NCBI GenBank assembly: GCA_026874595.1
Contig: CM049310.1
Location: forward strand, 47,815,058 to 47,879,057
DNA from: Sipunculus nudus
Taxonomy: Eukaryota; Annelida; Sipuncula; Golfingiida; Sipunculidae
Direction: 5' to 3'
DNA length: 64,000 bases
Position numbers and translations under genes: made by a program
Notes under the pieces: generated by a model
Seen by the model: only the letters and a program-made list of their open reading frames with translations
Database searches by the model: none
What the model was told of the DNA's origin: nothing
Shown: in pieces, positions 22,970 through 34,157 of the stretch
How positions within the stretch are numbered: position 1 is the first letter of the stretch
Layout of the letters: each line of letters begins with the position of its first letter

Positions 22970-24171
22970 AAAATGCATTATTTGAACAACAGAAAATTAC
23001 ATGCTTCAATAAGTGTAGTGTTGTAACTTAATTGTAACTTTTAAGTAGAAGAAGGTCAGCAAACATGTAAAAGAACTGAAATGGTTGAACTATTACATGT
23101 CACTGAATCTGTCAAAGGATACTACATCTATTTTTCATGCAGAGCTTCTGATAATGAATTCCATTATATAGGTTTTCGTAGATAAATTATTTTGGCAGAA
23201 ATTAAGTTCGAACTATAGCCTATTGGAGTTAAAAAGAAATAAAGATAGTCTGACCTGAGGTAATTATAAAGTACATAAACACAAGAAATATTAGAAGTGA
23301 AAATATTCATTGACTGTTATTTGCATACCATTTTCAGGTTTATATTATTATTGAAAATGCAGCTTTCTGACATAAAGCCTGGCCATTTGGCTCCAGTGAC
23401 AGTAGCTTGGTATTTAGAGGTGATTTTAATTTCCCCAGAATCAAGAAATCGGAAGCTTTCATATAGTCTCTTGGTGTATTCCAAGGTAAATTTTTAAAAA
23501 TGTGGCATAGCAAGCGTTAAGTGATAGTACAAATAGCTTGCATGGATTGTTTAACAGTTTTTGGCCATCCACCATCATGTTGGAGAACAATCACAGGGTT
23601 TAGAGACTTCACTTCTGCACATAAACAAAATAGAAAAGAGAGATAATAAAAAACATGAGAGAAATGTGTTAGTATATAATCCCTTTGCAGTTTAGATTTA
23701 TTTTAGAAATTTTCAAAGTCTGACACTCTTTACATTTACATTACGAACAATATCTTGCTAAGCTTTTGTTCTTTCTTCACAAAATTTCAACAAATACCGT
23801 GACAACAAAACTAGTTTCTCTTTAGGTCAAAAGGAACCTTTAGAACTGATAATAAATATATACATTATTATATAAGATATCTATATATCTATATTTACAT
23901 TACAGACAAGATCTTTTTTTTTTCTTCTTTCTTTTCCATATGGGAATAACATTACCATAACCGCGCATAGAGAAACATGAAAATATTTTTTTACTTAAAA
24001 CGCCATATTTATATCTATGTGTATGAATACTCAATTAAAATAACATAAAATAAATTTGAGTTAACAAACATAACACTTGCCAATAGTTGACTGGTTTCAG
24101 TGTTAGCAGAATTTTAGGGGGGGGGGGGGGCGCGCCCCTTTGCGCCCCCATATGAATACGCCCCTGTTACA

Positions 24172-24990
24172 TATGAAAATGTTGCAACAGTTAATTATTT
24201 AGCATATCACTATTTGAGAAATGTACACAATACGCACATTTGGAATTGCCAGAGTATATGTTGTTGGGTACATGAAAAATGCAGGAGCTTCTCATGATTA
24301 CATATTTGTATAAGTGTTGGTATCTCATATAAGTGCCTGTTATTTGAAAGTAAATTATAAACAAGGCCTACAGGTCTAATGTGAACCTGTGCAATGGGAT
24401 ATACACCAGGTATAATGCTTCAATACTGGATCATTACTTTTCAAGTACATGTGTAACATGTACATGAACAATGCAAGTACTAAACATTTTGAACAAGCAC
24501 CAATTACACAAACATCACTGCTGAAATACTGGCATGGATGCACACAACACAAAATGATTGTAGGTGGCACCACCAGTCTTGTATAAGAAAAAGCTATCTG
24601 AGATGTATACATAAGCCCAATTTTAGGCTGCTATAACAAACCCCTCCTGAGAAATAAGCACGAAAATACACTGTGCAAAAGTCATTGTAGGTGGCCAGCA
24701 AACACAGGTGTGGTAGAAAGAAAAGAAGGTTTTTTTTAAGGATTTATAGGTTATGTACCTCGCTAGATTTCTATTTGACGGATATAATTTTTTATTAATT
24801 ATATCGTTGAGGGGAATAGTAATATAGAAGTATCAGTCTTTCAATTATGTACAATAATGTGTATTTTAAATATTGCACTGGGAATGATTGAAATGTTGTA
24901 AATTGCAGAGGAATAAAGGAAGTGGAGAATAGCAAATATAATAATACACATTAAATAAATTCATAAGTTTATGAAATGGTAGAAACCTGT
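24172..24990. repeat. Dispersed repeat fragments before the Helentron
   Basis: Positions 24375-24430 match 8270-8320 ('gtgaacctgtgcaatgggat'). Positions 24540-24690 match 9930-10130 ('gtaggtggcaccac', 'gaaataagca'). There is no coding content. Confidence 0.5.
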
Positions 24991-24993
24991 TTT

Positions 24994-25308
24994 TTATTTT
25001 GGGAAGGAGTTGTCGCACACTCGGAGAGAAAACAATTGTCTCAGACAGTATCTAGAGAGGAGAAACGGTACATTAAGAATTGGACAATTGGGGATTGTTG
25101 CTAATAATAGTTTGTGATCTGACCATGTGCCTTCTAATGTTGAAACTGAAATATTTAAACAGTTAGTAAAGACAAGATCTATGATCTTTTCATGCTTATT
25201 GGTTGGTTCTTTGACAATTTGTTGACATTTAAAGAGTTGACATAATTGTGTTAATTTGGTGTTATATACAATATTAGAAATGTCAGTATTGAAATCGCCC
25301 ATGATCAC
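24994..25308 (-). pseudogene. Helentron endonuclease, C-terminal motifs
   Basis: This frame carries IMGDFNTDI (catalytic GDFN) and TWSDHKLLL (catalytic SDH), with the LCQLFKCQQIVKEPT and KIIDLVFTN segments usual in EEP domains of non-LTR and Helentron origin. It lies about 320 bp beyond the previous frame. A short duplicated stretch, 'gagactaaaatttggagttc' (25334-25402), lies between, which explains part of the break. Confidence 0.8.
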
Positions 25309-25629
25309 TAAAGGCAGGTTAAGGTCAACTTGAGAGACTAAAATTTGGAGTTCAGAGAAGAAGTTGCATAGAGACTAAAATTTGGAGTTCAGAGAAGAAG
25401 TTACTGATGGGACATGCGGGTGATCTATAGAGGAAAATAATCTAAAGTAACTAAGATGGAATGTGAACATAGAGAAGATATGATTCAAAATCTGGTGTTG
25501 TGTGGTGATAAAGGGTTATATGGGGACTGTTGTTCATGTATATATATGGCTAAACCGTGAGGTGGTCTTTTGTTCGTGGTTCCTCTGACAGCTATTTGAT
25601 CATTTCTGATGAGTATGTAATGAGTTATT

Positions 25630-26481
25630 TCATACATTTATTTCATGTTGGTCTCTAGAGCAAAGACGTGACTCTGCAAAAGCAATGATTTGGGTGTTTA
25701 GTATATGGCGATCAGATATGACATCCTGATGATGCAAAATTAGTGATCGTGTGTTATGGTAGATAACCTGTAATAATTCATTTGACTCAACAGATGGTTG
25801 TGTAAAATTTACTTTCAGTGGCATGTCACTGCGTAATCGGTTCAGTTCATGTTTGACATGAGGATCAGCAGCAATGTTTTCTTCAACTAAATTCAGTATG
25901 TATAGGCTAATCATCTGTCTTGCTCGGCTGAATGCTACATAGTGACCATGCATAAGCTTCCCTCTGCTTGTCAAATCGACTACGACCTGATCCAATGTAG
26001 ATCCTTGTGCTTTCCAGATTGTTTTTGCAGCTCCTATTTTTAGATAGAACTGTGAACGAGTAACACATATGTGTTTTCTTCCTGTGTAAAATGTCCGTTT
26101 AACAGCAAATACTTGGGTCCATGTTTTATCAATATCAGGTGGATAGAAGGAATGATATTTTCTTCTTGTTTCAGCACCAACGTTCAAATCTTGAAACTGA
26201 ACCCATAGAATTCCTGGTGTAGGGTTATTTTGTAGATACTGGATCTTTTTTACCACATATGAACGCCCATTGGTTATTCCATCTTGAACAGAGACATTAC
26301 AGGCAATATCATAAGGGAGTCCAGTAGCTGCTTGTAACTTGTGTAACAGACCAGCTGTTTTTGATGGATTATCAGGGATTCTTGATATGACTTCTTGTTT
26401 GATGTTGTCAGTCAGATCTGCAACAACTGTGTCCACTGCAGTGATTATGACTTTTTCAGTGTAGTGTTTGACTGAAGACAC
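25630..26481 (-). pseudogene. Helentron helicase C-terminus and endonuclease start
   Basis: A 283-codon open stretch ends the helicase with KTIWKAQGSTLDQVVVDL (motif V) and HYVAFSRAR (motif VI). It then runs without a stop into YHNTRSLILHHQDVISD and IIAFAESRL, the first strands of an EEP nuclease ('NxRSL', 'xxAExRL'). This read-through of helicase into endonuclease is the diagnostic Helentron fusion. It is separated from the helicase N-terminus by a stop-rich 220 bp. Confidence 0.8.
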
Positions 26482-26703
26482 ACCTGAATATTATGTCGGT
26501 CTACATCAGCATAATTTGTGAAGAGATATGGTGCATCTGTTGCATATAAATTGTCACTGTTGATCAATCTAGACTTCAGAGTGTGAAAGTCAGTCTGCTT
26601 CTGTCTGATTTCCTTCTCTTAAGCGGTTAAGTATTTCTGCAAAATATGCATTGTCTTTCTGGCGCATTATCTGAGTTAGTTCATATACAATGAATTGTTC
26701 TTT

Positions 26704-27200
26704 CTAGAGGTTTGTTGCAAGTTGGCCATAATTATCAGTTAGATCATTGAAAATCCAACTATCCATTACTGGTTGAAGTTGGAATAGGTCTCTTAAGACA
26801 ATAATACGGATACCTCCAAAGTCTTTTTTGTTTCCCATTATCTCTTGAAGTCTCAAGTTGACAAAGTTGAACATGCGATTTCCTACCATGCTGATTTCAT
26901 CAATCATAAGAAATTTTAGGTTTCTGTAGTGCACTCTGAGGGTTTTCAGAATGTCTGAAGAAAGACTTTTGTATTCATACCCTATGTTTGGGTCAATACG
27001 GAAAGCATTATGCAGGGTGGATCCTTGCACATCTTAGGCAGCTTTTCCGGTTGGTACTGTGATGAGTATTTGACAATCTGATGGATCCTGGCCTATAGTA
27101 GAACACAGATGACGATGCACGGTTTGATGGAGTGCTGTTACGACAACTTATTTGCCAACTCCAGCCCAACCAGTAATAAATAGTCTGATTGATGTAGTAC
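26704..27200 (-). pseudogene. Helentron helicase, N-terminal motifs (broken)
   Basis: The Walker A segment reads GWAGVGK followed immediately by a stop (27148-27171). PTGKAA, another stop and QGSTLHNAF follow (motif Ia region), then MIDEISMVG (Walker B, DEAD-like motif II) and RDLFQLQPV where the family has GDLxQLPPV (motif III). The order and spacing are those of PIF1/RRM3 helicases. The stops at both functional loops mean it cannot make an active ATPase. Confidence 0.8.
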
Positions 27201-27470
27201 CAGCTTTAATATGTTTCATGATGTGTCTCAGTACTGTAAGTTGTTTTTCATTTAGTCTTTGAATGAGGTGCCTGTATTCATCATCATTTATCCGTCCAGG
27301 TAGAAGTTGTTATTCCTGAACTTCTGCTCTGAGAGGGAGTCCTAGATCTAAAGACAAATCATAGTTTTTCATGTGGTCACTTCTGTCAGGGTCAAAGAAG
27401 GCAAAATTCATTGCTTGGATTTTTTGGCAAAGCAAAATAATCACTCTCAGTTTGCTTAGTAAGTGGTGCT

Positions 27471-28506
27471 ACCTGTTCAGATTCCTCGTTGTGGTCATCA
27501 TCAGCACGGAGTTGTGCTTCTGAAAGGATTTCTTCATTATGTTTTTATTGTTTTCGTTTATATTCAACCTGCATTTTATAAAGGAGAAAGCCTGCTTGAT
27601 TCTTTCTACAAATATATACGTATGCCAGTTCACGCATATATGCATATACACACTCATGGAAACACACCTACTTTTTCACGCATATACGCACATACGCATA
27701 TACGCGCATATGGAAACGAACCTTTACAATGGCTTTTTAATGGAAAATTTAGATTTTTCCTTAATAACTCACAGGAACAAACTCAAAGTGACCACATGTT
27801 TGGTATGGTAGGAGCTTTTGTGACATCTAACTGTATGTCAAATTTTGAATTCATGGGTGCAATGTTTTAAAAAAATGTCAGTTTAACGGACAGACAGCAC
27901 GACAGACAGATGGACAACCGACGGACAAAGGACCATTGCTATAGCTCAGTTGACATATAGGTCACATGGTCCTATTTGTATACATGACCGTGGGTCATGA
28001 AGCCCGGAGAGTGGTGAATGGATTTGCCTGCTCTGGTTGGCTCTAGCCGTTATGGCAAGAGGCCTCAAAGTAAACCTATTGTTTGATTTTAATGTATGTT
28101 TAGCAATACTCGCACAAAATTAATGGTATCAGTCAAATATTTTTAAATATGTGGCCAATCAAGGACGTTGTCCAAAGGGTTATATCGGACTGCTTGGAGG
28201 GGTAATTTTGGCTTCACTGCATTCGGACCAAGATGGTGAGGAAATGAGAAACACAAGCCCTGATTTTCTTGGCCTTGTTTGACTGTAGATAGAACAAATT
28301 CTCAGATAAAAAAGATTCAATATCAGAATTTATTTGGAAAATAATATAAAAGAGGCCCAAACTTTAGGTGTTTTGTAGATGTTATATAGCAAAAATAAAT
28401 ACAGCCATGTGTCCTTCAGTCAAAGAGCTAACAGTAAGTCCCCCAATGGGAAGCTTAAAAATAATGATGGCAGAAAGTTACTACAAGAGCAGGAGTCTGC
28501 TGTTAC
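27471..28506. repeat. Intron with pearl-like 3' end and other debris
   Basis: Positions 27590-27740 carry 'catatacgcacatacgcata' low-complexity sequence. Positions 27880-27960 carry a GACAGAC tract and 'gctatagctcagttgacata', a pearl-like 3' terminus. Positions 28036-28060 ('gctctggttggctctagccg') recur inverted at 60255-60280. There is no exon other than the one starting at 28507. Confidence 0.5.
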
Positions 28507-28626
28507 CTGGTAGTGAATGGTGGTTGTCAAGGCTCCTCAGCTGTACCAGGAAACCATGCAAACCATAATCCTGACCTTTACTGAACAGTCTGGCCACTAT
28601 AACAGCATGGTTCGCGGTCTTCCCCA
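28507..28626 (-). CDS. ACOX1: ACOX exon, middle domain (GKTANHAV...VQLRS)
   Basis: This 120-nt exon starts with two bases completing Leu and then reads GKTANHAVIVARLFSKGQDY, GLHGFLVQLRS and LDNHHSLPG. It matches the family segment 'LGKT(S/A)NHA(I/V)V...GLHxFIVxxRs...PLPG'. The acceptor is CACTTTCAG and the donor is CCAG|GTAACA. It is too short to stand out as an open reading frame and was found by searching for the segment missing between the 37.2- and 19.7-kb exons. It has exactly the right phase on both sides, which strongly supports the gene model. Confidence 0.9.
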
Positions 28627-29223
28627 CTGAAAGTGATTTGACAGTATTCATGATTGTGTACTGGAACTTGCATCAACAAAGCATTAGGTGCTCACTTGTG
28701 TACCTGTATATGTGACGTGATGTAAGAACACAGTTCACTGCAATTAAAACATAACGGTATAGCACTTTTTTGTGGATATCACCTAGTGGTCTGTATATAT
28801 ATACAAGCATGGCTATACTTAAAAGAGGCCTAATCACTTATAAAGCATGTTGAATAAACACAAAAAATAGATTCTTTCCTTTAAAATATAATTGTACCTG
28901 CCAAAATATTGCCCTTCAAACCTGTAAGATATTTATTCACTTAAACAAGTGGCGTGAACCACCGCACGCGCCATACAAATGGCTGACAAAGAAGCGAGAT
29001 GCCGCAAGTTAATCGTAAATCAGTCACATGTCGTAAAACATGCATTATGTTACATCCTCCTTTGTTTACAAACAAAACAAAATAGTTAGATTTGACCGAG
29101 TCCTTCCTGAACTGCAGCACTGGTACATACAAATAAAAATACGGCTTAAATTATGTGACAGTCATCTGGAGCTGTGTTTGGTAGACTACCCTGTAGCAAA
29201 TACAGGCTAGAGGGATTTATTCT
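28627..29223. other. Intron stretch without recognised content
   Basis: AT-rich with no frame of interest. If the gypsy element had a 3' LTR it would lie here, but I cannot delimit one. Confidence 0.35.
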
Positions 29224-29258
29224 GCCCTCAGAGAGGTCTCACTTGGCTGCTGTAGCAC

Positions 29259-29765
29259 TCAGCCTCGCCTTGTGGTCTTGACAGGGCTCTGGTGATCATT
29301 AATGTTTTCAAGATCATTGATAGTGTGTGGCGACATTGGTGGTGGATCCAGGAATTCCAGGGCGTCTGCATCCTTACTGCCTTCATCGTGTGAGTGTTGT
29401 TCAGGAGCAGTTTCTTTCTGGATACTTAAGGGAGGCTCAGCCTCAGCTGAGTGCTGGTTACTCTTGTCTGATGTAAGGCTGTAAGTGATTGTGCTACTGG
29501 CATGTTGGTAGGATTTACCTTCATTTGCTGTACAAGTCAAGATTTGTAGATCTCGGCAGTTTCTTCTGTATTTACGGCCCCTGTGCTCAACTATGTAAGA
29601 CCGCGGTTTCTGATGGTTGGCAACTACCGTTGCGGGTAACCACTGCTTCGTGCCTGGTAGTGGAGTAATAGGGGCACTTCGGCTAAGTTGCTGGCAGGGT
29701 GCCAGATGCTGGGGTGGGCCCAAACACTGCTGGGCTGAGCTACTGGTCAGTATGTCCCCATACAT
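29259..29765 (-). pseudogene. Gypsy integrase C-terminal part and tail
   Basis: This 168-codon frame includes KQWLPATVVANHQKPRSYIV, then RGRKYRRNCRDLQ. It matches the 'W.pa.V....PRSY.V...G..yRRNRr.L' region after the integrase core in gypsy-type polyproteins. It is followed by a low-complexity acidic/Pro/Ser tail. The catalytic core that should precede it is absent. Confidence 0.8.
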
Positions 29766-31030
29766 ACATGAAGCAGCCCTGTAGTGTGTGTGTGTGTGTC
29801 CGTTGCATGCTGTTCTTTGTTGTTGTTTTACTAACTGATATAATAAAATTGGGAGGGTCTGCTAAAGGTATGCAAAAGAACTAAACTAACTCTCTTTTTG
29901 GAATTTCTGGTGACACTTGTGCATATCAGAAGAGGCTATGATGGTGAACATTTCATTTTCTGGCTTTCCATTTTTGTTTATCCCAAGCTCATGTTGCAGG
30001 GTTTTCATCATCTAATTGAACTTTCTTGCCTAAGTGTTCAAACCCCCAAATGTAAAGGTTTATCTACCTGTATATTTTTACCTAACAAACAGGGCTTAGC
30101 AAGGTTCATCATTATCTACACAGAATTAAGAGTAGAAAATCCATTTGGACCAATGAATCAGAGAGGTACTTTGTCCAATTATAAACAAATACATTCCAAA
30201 TGCTTGTTTGGATTATGCTAAGCTTCATCTTTGTTTCAAAACTTTATCCTGGGTCCATCTATGATGCTGCCATTGTGAAAGAGTACAGGTCCCTGTAGTG
30301 TTTATAGCCTAGGGATGAAATAATGGCAGTTTGAGAATTCAACATTAGGCCTTTGCTACTGCCCAGGAGATCCACGCTCAATTTGCCTATTTTCAGTCTT
30401 GGGGAAAACACTGGGGTAAAAGCCATCAAAACTTGTGGAAAGTTGCCTGTGAATGCATAATATATGTTGAACGTGCCATAAGACAAATCAAAACTTAAGA
30501 TATAGTCAGGGATTATTCCAATAAAAATGAGATATTTGTCAATAAAACTCACTCTTGTGGCAGGGCTGTGCGTTTTATAGCAGGGCTTGGCATAAATTGA
30601 AATATGCATTGAATATGAGATAGAATGACTGGGCCAATTATTACATTTTTCAATGTCACCAGTCAAGGTTTTGAGCAAATGAATTTCATAAAAGTTAATT
30701 AACTTGTACAATATTTTAATTCCAGAACACTTCATTAAAGGTTACATTAACAACATGTTTTCCTTTATTTATGAATCCCACGAAAGAACAGTTGTGAATT
30801 CCTGTGAATGCTATGTGTGCTTGTACCTGGGTGAAATCAGTGTGTTTCTTGTTAAGGATAAGTTTTCCATCTGCATCTTCGAATATTATTGACATGCTGT
30901 CCTACTCTGTGCAATTATTATTCCCCTCTCTTTCAAATGTTTGAAGCTCCTATACAGACTTCATACTGAATATAGTATCCATAACTATATGCTGCAATAG
31001 ACAATGTGCGTGCTGACCTATATACACAGT
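29766..31030. other. Unidentified sequence replacing the gypsy integrase core
   Basis: There is no homology I recognise. A 158-codon minus-strand frame (30259-30735) and a 107-codon plus-strand frame (29898-30221) lack domains. The block is bounded by the two arms of an inverted repeat of integrase-flanking sequence, so it may be an insertion or rearrangement product. Confidence 0.4.
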
Positions 31031-31144
31031 ACATACACACAGCGGTGCCCTGGTCAAGCAGGGCTGTGTTTGGGCCCACCCCTGTGCCTGGCAGCTGGCC
31101 AGCAGCTTAGCCGAAATTGCCCTATTGACACTGGATCTCCCCTG

Positions 31145-31420
31145 TCAATGTGGGCAGGGAGTGGCATACTTTTCTATCATGGTAGTTCTGCTGTCTCTCC
31201 TTCTCAGCACCAATGCTCCTAAGTTCATACCAGGCCAGAACATCGACTCTTGAGCCCGACGTTTGCATTTGACTATGCCCAAGTGTAAGGCATGTATCTG
31301 GGACAGCATATATTTTCTCATTGAGGGAGGGACCACGAATTTCATGCCTTTATACACAACACCATTGATGACGGCAAGTTCATCCTGGAAATTAAAGTAC
31401 TCATGCACTTTGGGATGCAA
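31145..31420 (-). pseudogene. Gypsy integrase zinc-binding domain
   Basis: The frame contains VYKGMKFVVPPSMRKYMLSQ, IHALHLGIVKCKRRAQESMFWPGM. This is the H-H-C-C integrase N-terminal region (family pattern 'LHxxHxGxxKxKxRAxxxxxWPGM'). It runs out at about 31170, where the inverted-repeat segment begins. Confidence 0.8.
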
Positions 31421-31898
31421 TGGCGCTTTTGTATCGGGTCACCCAGTGAGGATGATTACTTGTAGTTCTGAGAGCTCGTTTGCTGTGACTTGTTGCAGCT
31501 GTGCGAACCGGGATGATCATATTAACCACCTCTGGTACCAGTGCTGGTGTGTCATCTGGTAAGTTGGATCAACAGAGTGTATCACTTAGAGGTATATCTT
31601 TGCTGGGTTTGTAGGTCACTGTCAGGTCATATGGCTGCGGTTGAAGTAACATGGTTTGGAGTCTTATCGGTCCGGCTAGTAGGGTTTTCTGAAGATAGAT
31701 TGAAGAGGTTTGTGGTCACTCGTATATTTGGTTCAAATTCGGGATGAATTTTGAGAGATATTTGATGAAACCGAGAAAGCGACGAACCCCTTCCTTGTCT
31801 GTCGGGTGTGGCATCTGTTTCACTGCCTCCAGCTTTGCGTCAGCTGGCTCGAGGCCTTGGGTGGAAAGGATGTGGCCTACATACTTCTCCCTAGGACG

Positions 31899-32081
31899 TT
31901 ACACTTGGCACTTGGAGAAATTCAATTTGAGGTTATATTTGGTGGCTTTAGCTACCACTTTACTCATTATTTCATGTTCTGTCTCCTTTCTCCCGGCGAT
32001 CAAAATATCGTCCATGACGGCTCTGGCACCTGTTATGCCAACGAGCATATTGTAAATAATGCGTTTGAATGCTTCTGGCAC
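31899..32081 (-). pseudogene. Gypsy reverse transcriptase, MDD segment
   Basis: The frame reads PEAFKRIIYNMLVGITGARA, then VMDDILIAGRKETEHE and LKLNFSKCQV. VMDD replaces the usual Y/VxDD but keeps both aspartates. The 'H...V...A...(N)L(K)LN..KC' tail is standard for gypsy RT. It continues in other frames to GVRRFLGFIKYLSKFIP near 31741-31800, which shows further indels. Confidence 0.85.
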
Positions 32082-32114
32082 GGACTTAATTCTGAAGGGA
32101 AGTCTGAGCCATCT

Positions 32115-32441
32115 TTATCGACCAACTGGGCTGATTAAGGTTGTAAGCATGCTCGAGGCATGGTCTAAGCAAATCTGAAGGAAACCAGATTTCGCATCAA
32201 TAACAGAATAACTCAATACCTTAGAGTCCTGCGACATGGAAGTGACTACTTCCTCAACCGGTGGTATTGGGTAGTGCTCCCGTTTTATTGCTTTGTTAAG
32301 GATCTTAGGGTCTATGCATATAAGGATTTTATCCATCGTAAGGACATTCACCATTGAGCTCACCGAATCAGTTGGCTTACTGACCTTCGCTATGTGCCCT
32401 TCGGCTTCCATTATTTTTAGTTCTTGGATGATACAATCCAC
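32115..32441 (-). pseudogene. Gypsy reverse transcriptase, fingers/palm part
   Basis: The frame includes IIQELKIMEAEGHIAKVSKP and TDSVSSMVNV, then ICIDPKILNKAIKREHYPIP and YSVIDAKSGFLQI. These match the gypsy RT pattern (R)IDLRxxN..I.R..YP(L/I)P and xxxLDAKxGFxQI. The first catalytic Asp of the triad is in VIDAKSGF. It is split from the YxDD part by a frameshift near 32100. Confidence 0.85.
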
Positions 32442-32715
32442 GAAGGCTCAAGGCTGTCTTCTTGGGGCGTGCACAACTGGAGTTACTGATGGGTAGACTT
32501 TGATCTGGTAAGTGCCTGGTAATGTGCCAGTTGTCCTTTAAGCTCTGGGTACTTATCTATGATATTGATACATTCAATAAGGCCCAGCTGAGTGCATGCC
32601 TCCCTGACAGCAGAGGCTTTTGGCTGACATTTACAATTTTATATTCTGTGTTGAGCACTGTGACGGTGTGTCAGCCTATCAGAGCTTCTTTTATAATCAT
32701 ACATGAATGATTCAT

Positions 32716-34076
32716 CTTAAAATCCATGAGTTGTCATATGTTACTCGGAACTGTTTATTCTAAAGGTACCTAACTGTACACAAGGTCAGAACACAGATAA
32801 ATACAGCCAACTGTTGGTTGGTTATGGATAGGACATATATCTTAAATGTATTGGAATTGGGGCTAAGTGGGAGGGTGGTTTCGTCTCATTACAGTGGATC
32901 TTTTTTTTACACTGATCATTTGATTGCGTATTTATAACAGTAAGAAAATAAATTGATGGGAAAAAAATGTATACAGCCAATATAAATAAAGATATTATTA
33001 AGCAACAGAAAATTTCTTGCAGCTCACGTTAAATGAAGTATATTCATATACATGTACCATATATAATGAATATAAAAAGCAAATATAAAGTGCACACATC
33101 TTTCAATTCAATTTCACCAGGAAAGTCAAAGTTTTCATATTTAAAAATTTTGAGACACAAAATTCCTTTATTCAGTATAGGCCTATGTATATATAATTGC
33201 GAATGGAACTTGGTAATAACATTTCTGAGCCCTCATATAGTCAGCAGTAACTATAAGTACAGTTTCAGCAGGAAAGCATGCAGTCCCTCCAGGCTGCAAA
33301 CTGGTGAATTCAAGGTGCAGAGTTCCAGTTCAATATGACAACATGCAGCATGAATTTCATTATTATAAACAGCAGTTGGAATATTCACCAAACTTCTCAC
33401 AAGTTATGATCTCTTGGATGTAAAATGTATGTATTGACCAGTCCCATCAGTTGCAAAGACTTAGACCATGTAGCCTTCAGTTTGCTGATACATGTCGTTT
33501 GTTTCCGTAACACTGTAAATGATGCCACGGACATTTTTCTTTGATGATTAAGATAAATTGATGGCAAAGTCACAATTTTAACTCCGAATCGCTGATTGGC
33601 TGGCTGCATGGCATGTTCTTTCTTTGCGCCAAACATCCGCTGCCTGAGTGGTAATTTGTTTTGTGCGAATAGAACTGTCAATCAAACATGCAAGTGGCAA
33701 GGTGATATTGGTAAAAATAGAAGTCGACACCCTGTGTTTTTTACGGTCTTTGAAAGGGGCAGTTTGAATCAAAGGCAATAATTATTTTGCAATATATACA
33801 TATATATTTGTATAATTGCGGTTTTTTAATCTTATCTAACAGCAATAGAAAGGTAAAATTGGAATATCAGTCATATTTATCCACCTGACTTCCTGTAATA
33901 TTGAATACACCATGTGCATATTAAATTCCCAAACTTGAATCTTTCTATGCGGTCAGTGTGTCACCATCACTGTATACGCTATTGCTTCTAACTAAAGTTT
34001 GGCACATTGGCAAATAGGTGATATTCATATTTAATCCGTAGGTCCATGCATTGTTACTGGGGTTTGAGAGCGATAT
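32716..34076. other. Intron stretch without recognised gene
   Basis: Overlapping short frames on both strands at 33397-33781 give no domain. The rest is AT-rich intron. Confidence 0.4.
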
Positions 34077-34146
<70 letters not shown>

Positions 34147-34157
34147 ATATATATATA
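34077..34157. repeat. (TA)n microsatellite
   Basis: About 80 bp of nearly pure TA. Tyr/Ile-rich reading frames on both strands here are artefacts of the repeat. Confidence 0.97.

Larger units (their letters stand above)
22557..24166. mobile_element. hAT-like non-autonomous element
   Basis: The left end is CAGTGGCGTCTCCAGGATTT. The right end, read inward, is CAGGGGCGTATTCA, following a G-run and 'cgcgccccttt'. The pentamer TTACA flanks both ends (22552-22556 and 24167-24171). CAGNGGCG termini are typical of hAT elements, but an 8-bp duplication is absent, so the class is provisional. The interior holds a TA microsatellite (22640-22724), a CT run (22928-22969) and short frames without domains. 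Confidence 0.4.
24994..27470 (-). mobile_element. Decayed Helentron (PIF1 helicase fused to EEP endonuclease)
   Basis: In minus-strand order the region encodes PIF1-type helicase motifs and then an exonuclease/endonuclease/phosphatase domain, the arrangement of animal Helentrons (Helitron2). The Rep nuclease expected upstream of the helicase is not recognisable above 27.47 kb, so the element is 5'-truncated. Several stops and frameshifts split it into at least three frames. It lies in the ACOX intron between the 28.5- and 19.7-kb exons, in the same orientation as the gene. Confidence 0.8.
29224..32715 (-). mobile_element. Decayed Ty3/gypsy-type retroelement
   Basis: In minus-strand order: the end of the aspartic protease region and linker (about 32715-32450), reverse transcriptase (32441-31899), the post-RT segment with GVRRFLGFIKYLSKFIP (about 31800-31741), the integrase zinc-binding domain (31420-31145) and the integrase C-terminal part with downstream tail (29765-29259). 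The integrase catalytic core is missing. About 1.3 kb of unrelated sequence lies in its place, bounded by an inverted repeat. No LTRs were identified. All parts are frameshifted. Confidence 0.8.

Noticed and set aside
30259-30735. 158-codon minus-strand ORF as a nested gene
   Set aside because: No recognisable motif. It lies in the block inserted into the dead gypsy element and is of a length expected by chance.
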